DNA from: Phoma sp. XZ068
Lineage: Eukaryota; Ascomycota; Dothideomycetes; Pleosporales; Didymellaceae
Direction of reading: 5' to 3'
DNA: 64,000 nucleotides
Assembly (NCBI GenBank): GCA_004835665.1
Contig: RBKR01000025.1
Location: forward strand, 620,001-684,000
Below the pieces are notes generated by a model. The model did no database searches. It saw only the letters and a program-made list of their open reading frames with translations, and was not told the origin of the DNA. The position numbers and the translations under genes are program-made. Below are positions 21,328 through 34,000 of the stretch, piece after piece; positions within the stretch are counted from its first letter, which is position 1; every line of letters begins with the position of its first letter.

Positions 21328-23954
21328 CTTGGGATTTGGCTGCTTTTCGTATCAGGAATCCAGGACAGTGGCCGTCGTGCGTAGGGCTGCTTGAGGTGCG
21401 ATTGTATGTGATGTGAAAGGCTGATTGCGGTGATATTGTGTAGTGACGACAGACGTTAAAGATAATAGCAGCTTCGTTGCTCGAGAATTTCGCATTGCGC
21501 CTTACCTATTCCTTGCGATGCCACGGTCACATATGATGCGGTCATGAGAGAGTCCTTGACGTCACTCCACGTTTTCGGCGTCAGGTACCGCATACAAACG
21601 CCAAATCTCCCCAGATAATGTCCATTTAGCCTCATCGGCTCTCAAGAAAATAACGCTTTGAGAAATGGTGAAAGGTAGCGTGTCGTGGTGCATCAGTGAT
21701 GCAACTTGTGGACGTGATAGCCAGGGTCTTACTAGTCTAGGTAATTAAGGGTACACATCAGACTGCCAAAACCATCAGAGACCTTATTTTCCGCGTGATT
21801 AATCAAGGGAAAATGAACGTTGAGAAGCATTGGAATGGTGGAAAAGGAGAAGGGGGTTTGTCGTACCATCGTGGACCGTTCCCAGCCATGTGTTTGTATT
21901 GCGTAATTTCAAAGATATGCGCAGTGCGAAGCGCCCCGTGGACGATTGGTGGCAAAGTATATGACTATCTAGGTGTCATGAATCTCATTATGCCCGCTTC
22001 CAATATTGTCGAAACACAAAGGATCATTCGAAAGGCATGAAAGTGTGACAAAGCTGGCATACGACCTGATAGAGCGTGAGACATAACATGCTACTTGACG
22101 AAGGATTTCTTTGAATAACGTATAATCACTATTCCGCCGACAACATTCAGAATGGCCGCGAGGACGTTGCAAGGAAAATGTGCAGGCTTCTGCGGATCAC
22201 GCAATGACAAGCAAGTTGAACAAGAAGTTATGTGGTAGCGATACACAAGTTCACATACCAAAAATCTATTCTTCATTGAAAAGCAGAGTCAGTGTGAATA
22301 TAATATAACAAGCATGCGAGAAGTCATTGGCAGCAATGAACGCTGATTACAAGACAGGGACTTCTTAATTACGTTATAGAGGCAGTCCCAAGCATTGAAG
22401 GCTTTTGCTGATACGTATGATGCCAGATGATTGAGCGCCCTGTCATAAGTGGCTCGGTGGCTACGTTCGATACCGCTTGCGGTGTGAGCCAACTATCACA
22501 AACTCATCCAAATTGCAATAGTATTTCAATATATACATACTCGCATCAACAACTTACAGGGTTCGAAAGGTACTGAGGAAAGACTCAAATGCTCAGGAAT
22601 CAAGCACGCGGTTCCCGTGTAATAGTCACAAACATCCACACACATTCAACTTAGACAGGGACAATACAAACGCTTGAATGAAGCAGCTCCTACCTATTGA
22701 ACATCATACTCCCTTCTACACACTACCAACATAGAGTAATCATCTCAGTCGCTCCTCCAATCCCCTTCCGGGAGTATACCAACCAAATCCGCGCTACACC
22801 CATCCCAGCCAAGCGCCCGTACTCCTTCACCCTCAACCCTCCAACCACCACACCGTCCACCTCGTCCTCCCAGCCTCACCGTCCAGCCTCCTCCCTCCCT
22901 CCCTTCCTCCCTCCCGCACAACACGCGTCCCTCTTGGCACACGCCCCCAACGGCCCTCCTGCATCCCCTGACAGCTAGGCGTCTCACATCGGCACATCGG
23001 CACTTATTCACACCGACGTCTGAGACACACCGCGCCCAACCACGTCACTTGCACCGTTGCATGCCCTGATTAACGCTGTAGATCACCCAGCGCTTCGTCT
23101 CGCTGCTGCAGGGTGACTGAGTTGGTGCACTTGGTTGGTTTAATTGGGGCCGGGAATCAACATCTTATGCTTACTTAGGTACTGTACATGAGGGGTGGGA
23201 GTACGCGGACCGGACCCCAACGTGGTTGCATGCATCTGCATAACCCATCACATACCCAATCCAACCTCGTGCAGCAAACTACACTCATCTCCTCAATTCC
23301 CGCCTTGCCTCCCCACTACGGCATGATGAGCTGTACGTACAGTAAGTTGTGCAAGTGGAGTGGAGATATTCGGAGAGCCTCGGCGCAAAGCGATCTACGC
23401 GCAGGGATATACTTGCTAAAGGCTGGCTTAGTGCGGGCTGCATGAACGCTGTGAATAAGCTCATATTATATCCACATGATGTATTCACTAGTCAGAGAGC
23501 GACAATCGATAATCAAAGAATCGACCTTAAGTGGGTAAGTGTAGGTAGGGCGAAAGGAAAGTAAAAGGTTGGATAATGACGTTGGCTGCTTTGATTACGA
23601 TGCGCTGGTAGATTATGGCAGCGATCTCATGGCACGGGCTCAACAGGGAGGGGACTGATGGTCTTGAAGTGTTTGTCGCCATCGGAAGGATGGAGGTGTA
23701 TTGTGTGCGCTATGCTCGCTGTACAATGATGCATATGCCATGTCGTCTAACTCGTCTACAATGATCTACTAGCTAGCTGACGTGGGTCCTCGGTCATATT
23801 GCCTGTGCACTTGGACATTGACCACAGGGCTTCTTTGAAATGGCCATGGCCATCTCCTGCAAGCTTCACCCGTCGAGCAGCGTGAGGCTGAAGCGCAAAA
23901 CGTATGTTCCAGTCAAATCAGTGAGGTAACGTCAGGCTTCGGGTTGCATGCTAC
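21328..23954. other. 2.6-kb intergenic region
   Basis: Low-information spacer. A pyrimidine-rich Pro/Ser/Thr-coding-like stretch near 22800-22980 has no matching gene structure. The 3' end of the Doa1 homologue lies at 23955. No RNA gene or transposon was seen. Confidence 0.4.
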
Positions 23955-26264
23955 TCAACCGTGCAGCTTTTGCCGGATCTCTGTAACCACATTCTTGATC
24001 CGGGGTTCCTTGACCTTACTCTCCGCACGCGTAACGGCGTCGCCAATTTGCAGAATATCCCGTCCAGCCTCGCAAAAGTCGGGGCCCAGGCTGAGAAGCG
24101 TGCCAGTGGCTACGAGCGCGCGGTATACTGCTTCAGAGTCGGTCGCAGAGTTAAGGATCTTTGCTAGGTCGTCGAGTAACGATAACGCACGGTCGGCGTT
24201 GTTCTCAGATGTTAGGAGGACAGAGTAATTGATGTAGAGGGTGGTGAGCGCAATGATCAGGTTGCGGTTGCTGGATGTGACAAACGGAGTCACCAGAGGG
24301 TGAATGCTATCAAACTCTGTGCTGGCTAGAAGACGACCCTTATCCGTCTGAAGCAGGTTGCTGACACAACGGATGGCCATCATCGTGTTGTTTGGCGAAG
24401 ACTCTGCTGAGAATACTCCAGAGTCAACAAGGCCGCCCACCAAGTTTTGTTCAGGCGAAACAAGGTATGCTGACGGCTCCTCGAGAGTGAGGGTTAGGCG
24501 GAGGAGGTCAAGGGCAGGTAGACGTTTGTCCGCCGGCCACTGTGTCGCTGCCTTCAAAAGAAGACCCACACCTGCCAGCTCCACGTTCTTACCGACTCCC
24601 TTCTTCAGAGCAGCCACTGTTGTGCTCAGTTGCTCAATGTCGGCGGGGTTGAACGAAACTCCCTTTTGGCCATCATTTACAAGTGCTTGGTTAAATTCCT
24701 GGAGCTTCTTGAAGATGACATCGTGGTTGCCTGATGCAATCGGCAGGTAATCTTTCTGCGGAAGAATCTTCGGTGCTGCTGGCGTCGGCGGCGGCTGTGA
24801 CCGTACTTCATTCGCGTCTCCAGGGCGATAGCGTGACTCTGAGCCCCAGGGGTCTGCACCTTGTGCGCTACTCTGGCCCAATGTAGCGCCTTGTGTGTTC
24901 TGGACAATGAAGTTGGCGACTTGATCGAGGTATGTAAGTGGCAGCTCGTTGTCCTCGATAAACTTGCGCGCAGCCTCGTAGTGGTTCTGATTTACGTTGT
25001 AGGGCAGCTTGAGTGGGGGTTTGCCGTCCTCGATGTCCACGTCGAAAACGTAATCGTAGTCTTTGCCGTTGTGAGAGATCTTGCGTCCACCACTTCCAGC
25101 CGAGTCAACGACGGTTCCAATGTTCACCCACTCATTCGCAGCTGCCGACCACTGGTATGCCGAGATGTTTCCGTTCGCCTCGGAAATCATCTGCACCTGG
25201 CCCTCCTTTGTGCCTGACCGTTGTGTAAGGAACTCGGGTCCTGGCAGTTGCTCCTTGTTGATGTTTCCAACCGTCTGCTGTGGTATTGATGAACTCTTGA
25301 CGTCCTCGTTGAACTGCTCGATCTCGGTGGCAGCGGCGTAGCGTGCCTGGTCACGGGTGAAGACGCGTACAAGCTTGTCGCTGGCTCCGGAGACAATGTC
25401 GCCGTTCTCGGGGCATATGGAAACGGTCCAGACGGAGATGGCGGGGTGTGTGATGGTCTGTACGCATTCGTTGTTCTGCCATACTCGTACTGTGCGGTCC
25501 TCTCCTGCGCTCACAAGTCCGCCATTCGGCAATACAGCAAGCGAGTAGATGAAGTTGTCGTGACCATGCAGCTCCGCGACCTGCTTTCCCTGTAGCGTCC
25601 ATAAGCGTATAACGGCGTCGTTGCCTGCAGAGGCGAATTGAGCGCCAGATGGGTGGTTTGGTGGCAACCGACACAGCGCTCGCACAACCTCGGGTGCTTG
25701 TATCGAACGTAATTGCTTTCCTGAGGGGTGGAAGAAGCGGATTTGTTTGTCTGCACAGCCGGTGATGATGGTGTTGCTATCGTAGGCTAGCACCGCCCAA
25801 ACTGCAGCACTGTGTTCACCCAATTTTATCGACTCGCCCCATTTTCCGACCTCCCAGACACGGGCCTCCATATCCCAGCCACCGCTGACAATGTACTTGC
25901 CATCTTGGCTGACGTCGAGTGCGCATACGTTGTTGCCGTGGCCGATGAGGAGGGCGTCGGCGTTATCTTCGATGCTCTTGCCCGGCTGCCGTACGTCGAT
26001 GATTTGGTCCTTGCCGCCGGAGACAATGAGGCCCTCGGGGAACTGAGACGAAGCAGGCACGATGGCTAGAGAGTTGACAAACTCTTTGCCGTGTGTCTTG
26101 ACGATGGTGCTATCGTATGTGGGTGGGGTGGAGGACTCCAGCTTCCATAGCCGGACCGTGGAATCCCGGGACGCCGAGACAATGGACGCCGGTGATGGAA
26201 AGCTGACGCTGCGGACGTCGTCTTCGTGGCCGCGCAGAGTGGCGGACAGCTTATAGTCGCCCAT
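23955..26264 (-). CDS. DOA1: Doa1/Ufd3/PLAA-family ubiquitin adaptor for Cdc48
   Basis: Single exon, 769 residues, starting at the ATG at 26264 (MGDYKLSATLRGHEDDVRSV). The open frame extends 67 codons upstream, but that part is low-complexity leader outside the first WD repeat. The N-terminal half is a seven-bladed WD40 propeller with repeats such as VSASRDSTVRLWKLES, VSGGWDMEARVWEVGKW, ITGCADKQIRFF and VSAGEDRTVRVWQN. The central PFU domain (ubiquitin binding) includes KDYDYVFDVDIEDGKPPLKL and YNVNQNHYEAARKFIEDN. The C-terminal PUL domain of armadillo-type helices (about 490-769) binds Cdc48. The protein controls ubiquitin recycling and sorting with Cdc48/p97 in cytosol and nucleus. Length and order match the family. 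Confidence 0.92.
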   Translation of the reverse strand: MGDYKLSATLRGHEDDVRSVSFPSPASIVSASRDSTVRLWKLESSTPPTYDSTIVKTHGKEFVNSLAIVPASSQFPEGLIVSGGKDQIIDVRQPGKSIEDNADALLIGHGNNVCALDVSQDGKYIVSGGWDMEARVWEVGKWGESIKLGEHSAAVWAVLAYDSNTIITGCADKQIRFFHPSGKQLRSIQAPEVVRALCRLPPNHPSGAQFASAGNDAVIRLWTLQGKQVAELHGHDNFIYSLAVLPNGGLVSAGEDRTVRVWQNNECVQTITHPAISVWTVSICPENGDIVSGASDKLVRVFTRDQARYAAATEIEQFNEDVKSSSIPQQTVGNINKEQLPGPEFLTQRSGTKEGQVQMISEANGNISAYQWSAAANEWVNIGTVVDSAGSGGRKISHNGKDYDYVFDVDIEDGKPPLKLPYNVNQNHYEAARKFIEDNELPLTYLDQVANFIVQNTQGATLGQSSAQGADPWGSESRYRPGDANEVRSQPPPTPAAPKILPQKDYLPIASGNHDVIFKKLQEFNQALVNDGQKGVSFNPADIEQLSTTVAALKKGVGKNVELAGVGLLLKAATQWPADKRLPALDLLRLTLTLEEPSAYLVSPEQNLVGGLVDSGVFSAESSPNNTMMAIRCVSNLLQTDKGRLLASTEFDSIHPLVTPFVTSSNRNLIIALTTLYINYSVLLTSENNADRALSLLDDLAKILNSATDSEAVYRALVATGTLLSLGPDFCEAGRDILQIGDAVTRAESKVKEPRIKNVVTEIRQKLHG

Positions 26265-28424
26265 GGTTGCGTGATGGTGGTGCGGTGATGGCGCGGGGCA
26301 GTCTGGCAGCGAGCCAAGGCGCTGTGGCAGGGCGGAGGAGACAGGGAACGCGCTGGACGGCTGTGGGAGGTGTGCGCATAGACTGAAGGACTGCTTCACC
26401 TGCTTCACCAGCTTCACCAGCGACGGAATGCAGTTGGGCGTAGCTGGATTCTGTTTGCTAAACACAAAGTGTTGTCGCGAACTTCGCCCATGCCAACGAC
26501 GTCAACCGACCCCGGTTCTGTCGTCTCTGCCCGCCGCCGCTAACAGCCGGGCAGCCAACCGGGGATGCTTCCTCCAACACCAACACCAACACCAACACCA
26601 AACCTCACAAAGCACTGTGAGACTGATCGCATTGAAGAGCGCAATGCCTCGCCGCAGCGTGTAGTTTCACTTTGCACCAGTTTCATTGTGCACCGCTGAC
26701 CACGTGCTCTTGGCCAATCGGTCATATCGGTCATGTACAGCACAGCTGGCCACACATTTCTGGCTCCTGGCACTGCCTCCAGCCGGGAACCGAAATCTCC
26801 ATCTGGCCTCTGCAGACCCCTTTTAGACACATATTCGGCTGCAGTGCAAACGCCTCATCTTCGCTAGGAGACATGGCTGCAGCTGTGTATCGTTACCGAC
26901 GGGAGGAGCTGAGCTCTAGTGCCAGCCCTACCGAGGCGAGCCATTCGGTGCAGCCAGTAGTGTAGCCACCATCTCTCGAAATCGGGAGATGAACAGCATG
27001 CTTCTTTCGATGGGTATCGCATCCTCGATGCTAGAAGAGTGGCGCGCCATGGTTATGACATCTCTGGCTGGCTGTTTATCGCCAAGTACCATCGTGTTCC
27101 TGCGTTGCTGCTATACAGCATCTGAGGGAACACAATGCAGCAACCCGGCTTCGTCTGACAAGCGTTGCAGAAGGCTGCAACGGCACTTTCATTTCCACGC
27201 TCAACAACGAAAAGTGTTCGAGACAACAATGTGTTGCCGCAGCTCGTCGGTAATGCACAGCAGCGAGCAGCCAGCTCTTTGGTTCGGTGCACGCGTGGCA
27301 GCATGTTTGCTCCCGCTCTTGCATCTGGAGCAAACCTCAAACAGGCAGCGATCGTCTTTTTGGCAGCGAGGTCTGGACCAGCCGTCGCGCTGAAGGTTTG
27401 GTTGGCAGAACGGCCTCTCTTGTCGTTTTCATCGTGGTGCAACGGCTCCTGCTACGACTTTCCCATGTTTGCCATCTCCCCGCAAATCTTGGGAGCGGAG
27501 TAGCCCGCCGGTGGACGGCATTCTGGTTTCGCCGATGTTATGGGGTCGACAACAGTGCATGAACAGACTACACCGCTTGATGGTCACGCTGTGGTGGCGA
27601 GCTCTCGTTGAACAAGCGCAGTCCCTCTGGCGCTGAACATGCGGCTTTCTCCTGAGCCCTGCGCGTCGAGAACCTGTGCATAGGCGAGTTTGGCAGACTC
27701 GGTTCACGGTCAGCTTTACTGGCTTCGCGCTGCAGCCACAGATGGCCACCGAGAATGGTAGGGTCTCAGCTTAGGCAGCCTATCCCAGCAACCACGCGCG
27801 CACCAACAGCGCGCTTCCCTGCGCTCTGGGCCCAACTAGGCGCTATCCACGATCAAGCCGAGTCGCCTCGTTGACCGAGGACCGCGTGTCAGCTTAGCCT
27901 TTGGACTGTCGGCAGAGAGCGTAGGGGGCCCTGTGACTTGGCTAGCACCAGTAGCACGGCCAGATTGCGGGTCTATGCAACGGCCTCGATGAAAGAAATG
28001 AAATGCGCCCAGAGCCTTGACGCCATCTTTTGAGCATACAAGAGGGTGTGCACCCCTCGCTCTGGCAATTTGGCTTTGCAACTTCAAGAAACCAAAAACC
28101 TCTCAACTGCAGGGCGTTGCTATTAGCCCTCCATCCATCTATACACTTCCAGCTTTGGTCGCACTTTCTTACGGTCCGCCTACCGACGATCCATCGACCC
28201 TTGGTTACCACACCCACGGATCAGCACGCGTCTGCTGTCGAACGACCTTCAAGCGCCTACGTATTCTCGCCAAGTTATAAAGTTTTTTTAAATCGTGTCC
28301 TGTGCATCCAAGATAGTCCCACTGCAGATCGCAAGTTTCACACGAATTGTAATAAATAGGCTCTGGAGCCCACGCCGAAGACAGCATTCTCAGTACCAAA
28401 TCACCACAACCACACATATCCAAC
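26265..28424. other. 2.2-kb divergent intergenic region
   Basis: It separates the start of the Doa1 homologue from the start of the BTB gene. It includes four copies of CCAACA (26574-26597). The several 80-130-codon frames on both strands have no family signal and look like chance frames in balanced DNA. Confidence 0.4.
26574..26597. repeat. CCAACA hexanucleotide microsatellite
   Basis: Four perfect CCAACA copies followed by CCAAA, upstream of the Doa1 homologue. Simple repeat; no function evident. Confidence 0.85.
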
Positions 28425-29755
28425 ATGGACTCCCCAACAGTCGAGCTCAGATCTGCCCTCGCATCGTGAGTAACCCTCCTTGGATTTCGAGCCTCCAGCT
28501 AAGTCGTTCAGACTCTTTGAATGTGGCAAGTACTCAGATCTGACCATTGTCTGTGGAAGCAAAAGATACCAAGTGCATCGCGCGCTCATTGCAACTCGCT
28601 CAACTTTTTTCGAGGGAGCATGCCGCAGCGGCTTCCAAGAATCAGCAACTGGTGTTATCGACTTGACAGAAGATGATGCAGAAGCGGTCGAATACATGAT
28701 CCATTGTGAGCAAAAATCTTCTGTAGGACCCTGAGACAGCGCTAATCGACCCTGCTTTAGACTTCTACCATCTGGACTACCTCAACAAGGCCCTGTCACG
28801 TCAAAGCTCACGACGATCAACCCGTCCTCAATCCCCAGCCCCGGTGACGTCGCGTTTCTCACGAAGCAACCCGCCGAAAAAGCTCAACTTGGCCATCTTG
28901 GAAGATCCACTGCTTGCGCAAATGTCTGCCGCAAGCCCGTCGATGCCACTTACGCCCCCCGCCGAGGAAGCCATGTTTCAGCCGCTCGATGCATCGCTAA
29001 AGCTTCCTGATACGCCCATCGCAGATCAGTTTGCGGACGACTGCATCGAGAGTGCGAGCATGGAGCCAGAAGTTGATGTAGAATGCGCTCATCTTGTTAC
29101 CCACGCCAAGGTGTACGCGATTGCAGAGAAGTACGTACCACCTTTCGTCATACTCTGCCCCTGTCCTTCTTTTCTTGTCACTGGCTTGCCATCTACAATC
29201 TGCGACTGCACTTTTGTGGTGCTGCGTCGCGCCGCATGTGTATCACGGCGGAAAGTCTCCGACACCCCGCGATGTGCGTCACCAGCGTTGTCAGAGTGCC
29301 AATCCGGAGTCAACCCCGCCACACCGCAGCACACATGCTTTTTGCTGTGGCATTGCCCAATCATGGTCTCATTCATCTCGATTCATCCTCCTGCACGTTT
29401 AGAACGGACCGCGTCACCGTGTCACTTTTCTTCAACCACTCACAGGTTTCATCAAACACCGCGTGCTAACTTACATCACAGATACGGCATTGCTGGCCTG
29501 AAATCACTTGCACGCAGCAAGTTCTCCTATCAGATCTCCATGCATCTGAATAGCCCTGAGTTTGCAGACGCCTGCCAAGAGGCCTACGAGACAACCTTCC
29601 ACACTGATCGCGGCCTGCGAGACGTTATCATCCAGACCTTCCGCGCCAACCCCGAACTGTCCATGCGCGAGGACGTGGAGATGGTGGTCCGTGAAACGCC
29701 AGGCCTCGCCTTTGAGCTGTTCCGCATGGCCAGTGGCCTCCCCGTCTCATCGTGA
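28425..29755 (+). CDS. BTB/POZ domain protein
   Basis: Four exons: 28425-28465, 28512-28705, 28761-29130 and 29482-29755, 292 residues. The first acceptor is TTCAG at 28511, which gives ALASLFECGKYSDLTIVCGS in frame; an earlier AAG would not. The BTB fold spans about residues 15-100 with YSDLTIVCG, YQVHRALIATRSTFF and EDDAEAVEYMIHYFYHLDYL. A Ser/Pro-rich segment follows, then a second helical block AKVYAIAEKYGIAGLKSLAR, as in the many fungal BTB proteins thought to be Cullin-3 substrate adaptors. The last intron (351 bases) is long for this genome. No kelch, MATH or zinc-finger partner domain is present. Confidence 0.85.
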
Positions 29756-31021
29756 AGATCGCGCCTAACTGCTTTCGAACGTAAGCACGACTTCACCAAC
29801 TCTTGACTATCCAGTCACTACAGACATCGAAATCACTCTATGATCTTCGATGCAACTCATGCCACAGTGGGACACAGCATCGAGGCACTACCCAACGCCA
29901 TCCCAGGGTATGGAGGACGTGTGTATTTCATCTACACAGCTACCATCACCCTCGCGTAGCCTCTCCCGCCCCAGCAGCGATGGGACTCCACTACCCACCC
30001 AGGCAAAATCCAGCCACAAGCTGACGCCGCACACTTGCAAGCGCCCCAGCGGCTCTGAATCCTAGCCCCCTCACAATGAATGAAACTTCTAGCTAGACTC
30101 TTAAAAATACACAGACTTTGTCATCTCATCACTTTATTTACCGTCCACATTCACCTTACACATGTGCATCTATCTATCCGCCCACTTACATTTCGTGCAC
30201 CCGTGGCGTTCACAACGCTGATGCTCCCTATGCACTGCACCCCGCATCTGTGCGTGCGCAGAGTAAGCACTCTATCTACGAAGCAGGATGACTGACAGAC
30301 TGGGAAAGCTTACATAGATGGGTGGCTTCCTAGCTTGACACGTTACCTCGGCATGTACGTTGGTCGCTTGGTGTGTGTTTATGGGTTTTGTATCTCGGGG
30401 TGTAGGGGAGTGTTGGGTGGTGGGGGGTTTGGTACGGCTATTGCGGCTTTCTGGTATCCAAGGAAAATCAGGTGACAGCAACAAGGTAGACTTCGAGTAG
30501 TGTGTACTCCCGTCCGTCGCTTCAATGTCTAGCGTCGAACCAAGGCGCGTTGTTTGGTCTGCGTATTTGAGTCGTGGGTTCGATTTGACATGGCGAGCGG
30601 GCGAAGGAATGTGCGGTATGGGTGTTTTGCTGGGCTTTGAAGCTGTATTTTTTTAACAATATTTCTACCTGGGCTTCAGCGGCTGAATCCAAGGTGTTAC
30701 TTTCTGCGCTTTGGTGCGTAGTGTCAAAGATGAATTGGCTGTGTGGTCACGGCTGAGGTTTGCGGGATGGGTTACTTGACAAAGTCGTTGACAAAGTTTC
30801 CTCGGCGAACGATGACGATTGGAAACGTAAATAGTCACTCTGATACATTTAGCAAACACATCACAACACATCATCACAAAACACAACTCGTAGTGAACAG
30901 CAATTGTCGAACACACCTCTAGTTCTCTCTATTTTCTATCCTTTATGCATTACACATTACTCCTCCCCAAAAAAAAAATCCACGAAACCCTAAAACCTCA
31001 CACCAGAGAATAAAAGAAAAT
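29756..31021. other. Intergenic spacer between convergent genes
   Basis: About 1.27 kb between the 3' ends of the BTB gene and the wall-anchored hydrolase. A run of A near 30969 lies just beyond the latter's stop and may be part of its 3' region. Nothing else recognisable. Confidence 0.4.
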
Positions 31022-34000
31022 CTAGAAAAGTCGTGCGAAAGCAACAATCAAACCCGCCGCACCAACCATCGAGCTGACAATTTTGCCGCTCGCCGCTGCG
31101 CCAGTGAATTGCGCCGGCTTGTACCCAGTCGGGGTTCCAGCGGCGCAGTCCTTGCCGAAGCAGATGCTCACGCTGGGCGTGCTGGTCCTCAGCGTCGTGC
31201 TTCCCTTCGTCGGCGAGCCGGTACCGATGGGGACGAACGGCTTGGTACCAGTGGGTGCCTGGACGTACGAGCAGCCGATGCTGTTGCAGACCTTGACGGA
31301 TGCGGGAGAGCTGGGGCCAGTGGGGTAGATAGGAACGTTTGTGGGGACGGCAGGCTTGCCTGTGGCGGAAATCTTGGGCGGTGCGTAGACCGAGTGCGAG
31401 GATTGGACGGGTTTGGTCTCCTTGGGTGGTTGCGGGCCGTAGCCAGTGTCCTTTGCAGGCTGGGAGGGGTAGCTGGGAACCTTGCCGGTCTCCTTGGAGG
31501 GAGGGGCAGAGTACTGCTTGTCGCTCTCCTTGCTGGGAGGGTAGACCTTGTCGCTACCGGTAGGAGGGTAGCCCTTGTCACCACCGGTAGGAGGCGAGCT
31601 GGGGGTGGCAACGACGGTTGTGCGTGTCTTTGTCTCGGTGGTGATGTATGTCTTGGTAGACTGGTTCAGGGGGCAGTCCTTGACGCTTGGGGGGCACCTG
31701 GTGACCGTGCGGACGTTGGTGGTCGTGTAGGTCATGGTGATGGGGACATAGCCAGGCTGGGAAGACCAAGCAACGGTTGGGCAAGGAGTGGAAGTAATCT
31801 TAGGACCATAAGGCTTGCCAGTTGTGTGAACAACCTTGGTAGCATAGCCGGTGCCCTGAGCATAACCGCTGTTCTTGGACCAGTTGCCACCCTCATACTC
31901 GCCATACTCAGGGTAGTCCTCCTCCTCAGGATAATCGTCATCAGAAGGATAGTCCTCGTACTTGGGGTAGGAAGGAACAGAGCTAGAGCGAGCAGGGACG
32001 TAAGAGGAGACACTGCCTCCGTAGCCCTCGTACGAAGGAACAGAGCTGGGGTATGAAGGCACAACGCTTGACCAAGGGTACTTGGAGTTGACACTCTCTG
32101 GCTTCTCTGGGTAGGACTGGACAGGGGTGGAAGTTGCGTAAGAAGCCGAGACGGGGTAGTCAATTGCGGGATCTTTGCTTACGGGATATTCTAACGCAGG
32201 TGTAGAGCTGCCAGATGGGTAGGCAAGAGTCGAACTTGGGTAGTAACCAGCACCAGAAGATGCGGAAGGAGTGGCAACCGAAGCATCGGGGTACGCAGCA
32301 CTGGAAGAAGATCCAGCGGGGTACTGGGAGCTCTGGGACTGCACGACGCTCGATGATCCCGATGGGTAGACGGAGGCGTCTGAGTAGATGGCAGACGATG
32401 CAGAGGGCTGGACCGATGCATCAGAGTAGATGGCGCTTGAAGACACAGAAGGCTGAATAATTGAACTGTCTGGATAAGCAATGCTCGAAGAGGGCTCTGG
32501 GCCGGGGTAAGTCTGCGAAACCGAAGCAGAGCTGATCTGAGCAGAGGATGAGACGCCTGGGTAGGCCGAGGACGAAACATCAACCTGGACTGAAGACGAA
32601 GGAACCGGTGCGGAGTACGATTCCGACTCGGAGGGGGAAACAGGTACGTCTGAAGGGTTGTAAAGACCGGATGAGCTGACGTGCTCGGCGGATGAAGAAA
32701 CTGAGTAAGAGGCACTGGCAGTGATAGTGATGGCTCCCTGGCTGTAGCTCAAAGATGCAGAGACATTTTCAGCGACGGGGGAGGCAGAGGCCGAGGGAGT
32801 GAGAGACTCGCCTGGGTAAGACGAGGAAACTTGATGCTCGACCGAAGACGAAGGCACTGGGTAGTCAACTGAGGCAGATCCAGATGTGGATGCAGACGGC
32901 GAAGGCGACTCTTGAGCAGAAGCGGATGCGGATGCTGACACCACGACCGAGGACGACTGATGGTTGTACTCACCAGCAGCCGAAGCCGAAGCCGAAGCCG
33001 AAGCCTGGTCGACGCTGGAAGACTGCTGCTGCGCTAGAGCAGATGCAGATGCAGACTCGGAGGCGGAGACAGAGGCAGAAGCAGAGAATTGGACCGATGC
33101 CGATACTGACTCTGAAGCAGAAGCCGAGATCGAGGCCGATGCAGCGGGTGTAGCCTCATATGACTGCGAGGCAGAAACAGAAGCGCTTGGCGAGTCGATA
33201 GGAGACGGCGAAGCGACAGGAGAAGGCGAGGCAGCGGGGGATGGCGAAGCCTCAGGCGATGGGGAAGGTGAAGCCTCGGGGGATGGGGATGGAGAAGCCT
33301 CTGGAGACGGGCTTGGCGAGGGAGACGGCGACGGTGAAGCCTCAGGTGATGGCGAAGGCGAAGGTGATGGTGAAGCTTCGGGAGACGGGCTTGGCGATGG
33401 AGACGGCGACGGCGAAGCCTCGGGAGATGGCGATGGCGAAGGCGACGGGGAAGGCGAAGCCTCAGGCGATGGCGAAGGTGAAGCTTCGGGAGACGGGCTC
33501 GGCGAAGGCGACGGGGACGGTGAAGCCTCAGGTGATGGCGAAGGCGAAGGTGATGGTGAAGCTTCGGGAGACGGGCTTGGCGATGGAGACGGTGACGGCG
33601 AAGCCTCGGGAGATGGCGATGGCGAAGGCGACGGGGAAGGCGAAGCCTCAGGCGATGGCGAAGGCGAAGCTTCGGGAGACGGGCTTGGCGATGGAGACGG
33701 CGACGGCGAAGCCTCAGGAGACGGCGAGGGTGAAGCCTCGGGCGACGGCGATGGCGAGGGAGAAGGAGACGGGGTCGGCGACGGTGTGGCTGCAATCTTG
33801 GTGCAACCCGCGGGGATCTGCTCGGCAGGTGCAGCTTCTTGACGCTTGGAGAAGAAGGCCGGGTATTCGTATCCACGCTTGCTGTGTACACCTGCATTGA
33901 CAGCCGGCGCATCTGGCTTCTCCTCGAAAACGTTGACCGTGTCAGGATCGTAGTTCTTGACAGTAGGGATGTCGCCAGTGACCATGTAAGACCTGACGGC

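Noticed and set aside
22697..22978. Plus-strand Pro/Thr/Ser-rich frame of 93 codons
   Set aside because: Reading of a pyrimidine-rich spacer; no domain, no conserved-looking segment and no splice context.
30560..30600. tRNA B-box-like GGGTTCGATTTG
   Set aside because: No A box, acceptor stem or anticodon arm can be folded around it.
32964..33842. Plus-strand 292-codon frame of Gly/Asp/Glu repeats
   Set aside because: It is the antisense reading of the (SP)nEA minisatellite; the minus strand joins in phase to a signal peptide and hydrolase, and the repeat keeps all frames open.
33842..33880. Dikaritin-type RiPP precursor because of the KR-flanked Tyr-containing peptide
   Set aside because: Only one copy of the peptide, no repeated cores, and no UstY-type (DUF3328) oxidase or tyrosinase gene in the window.
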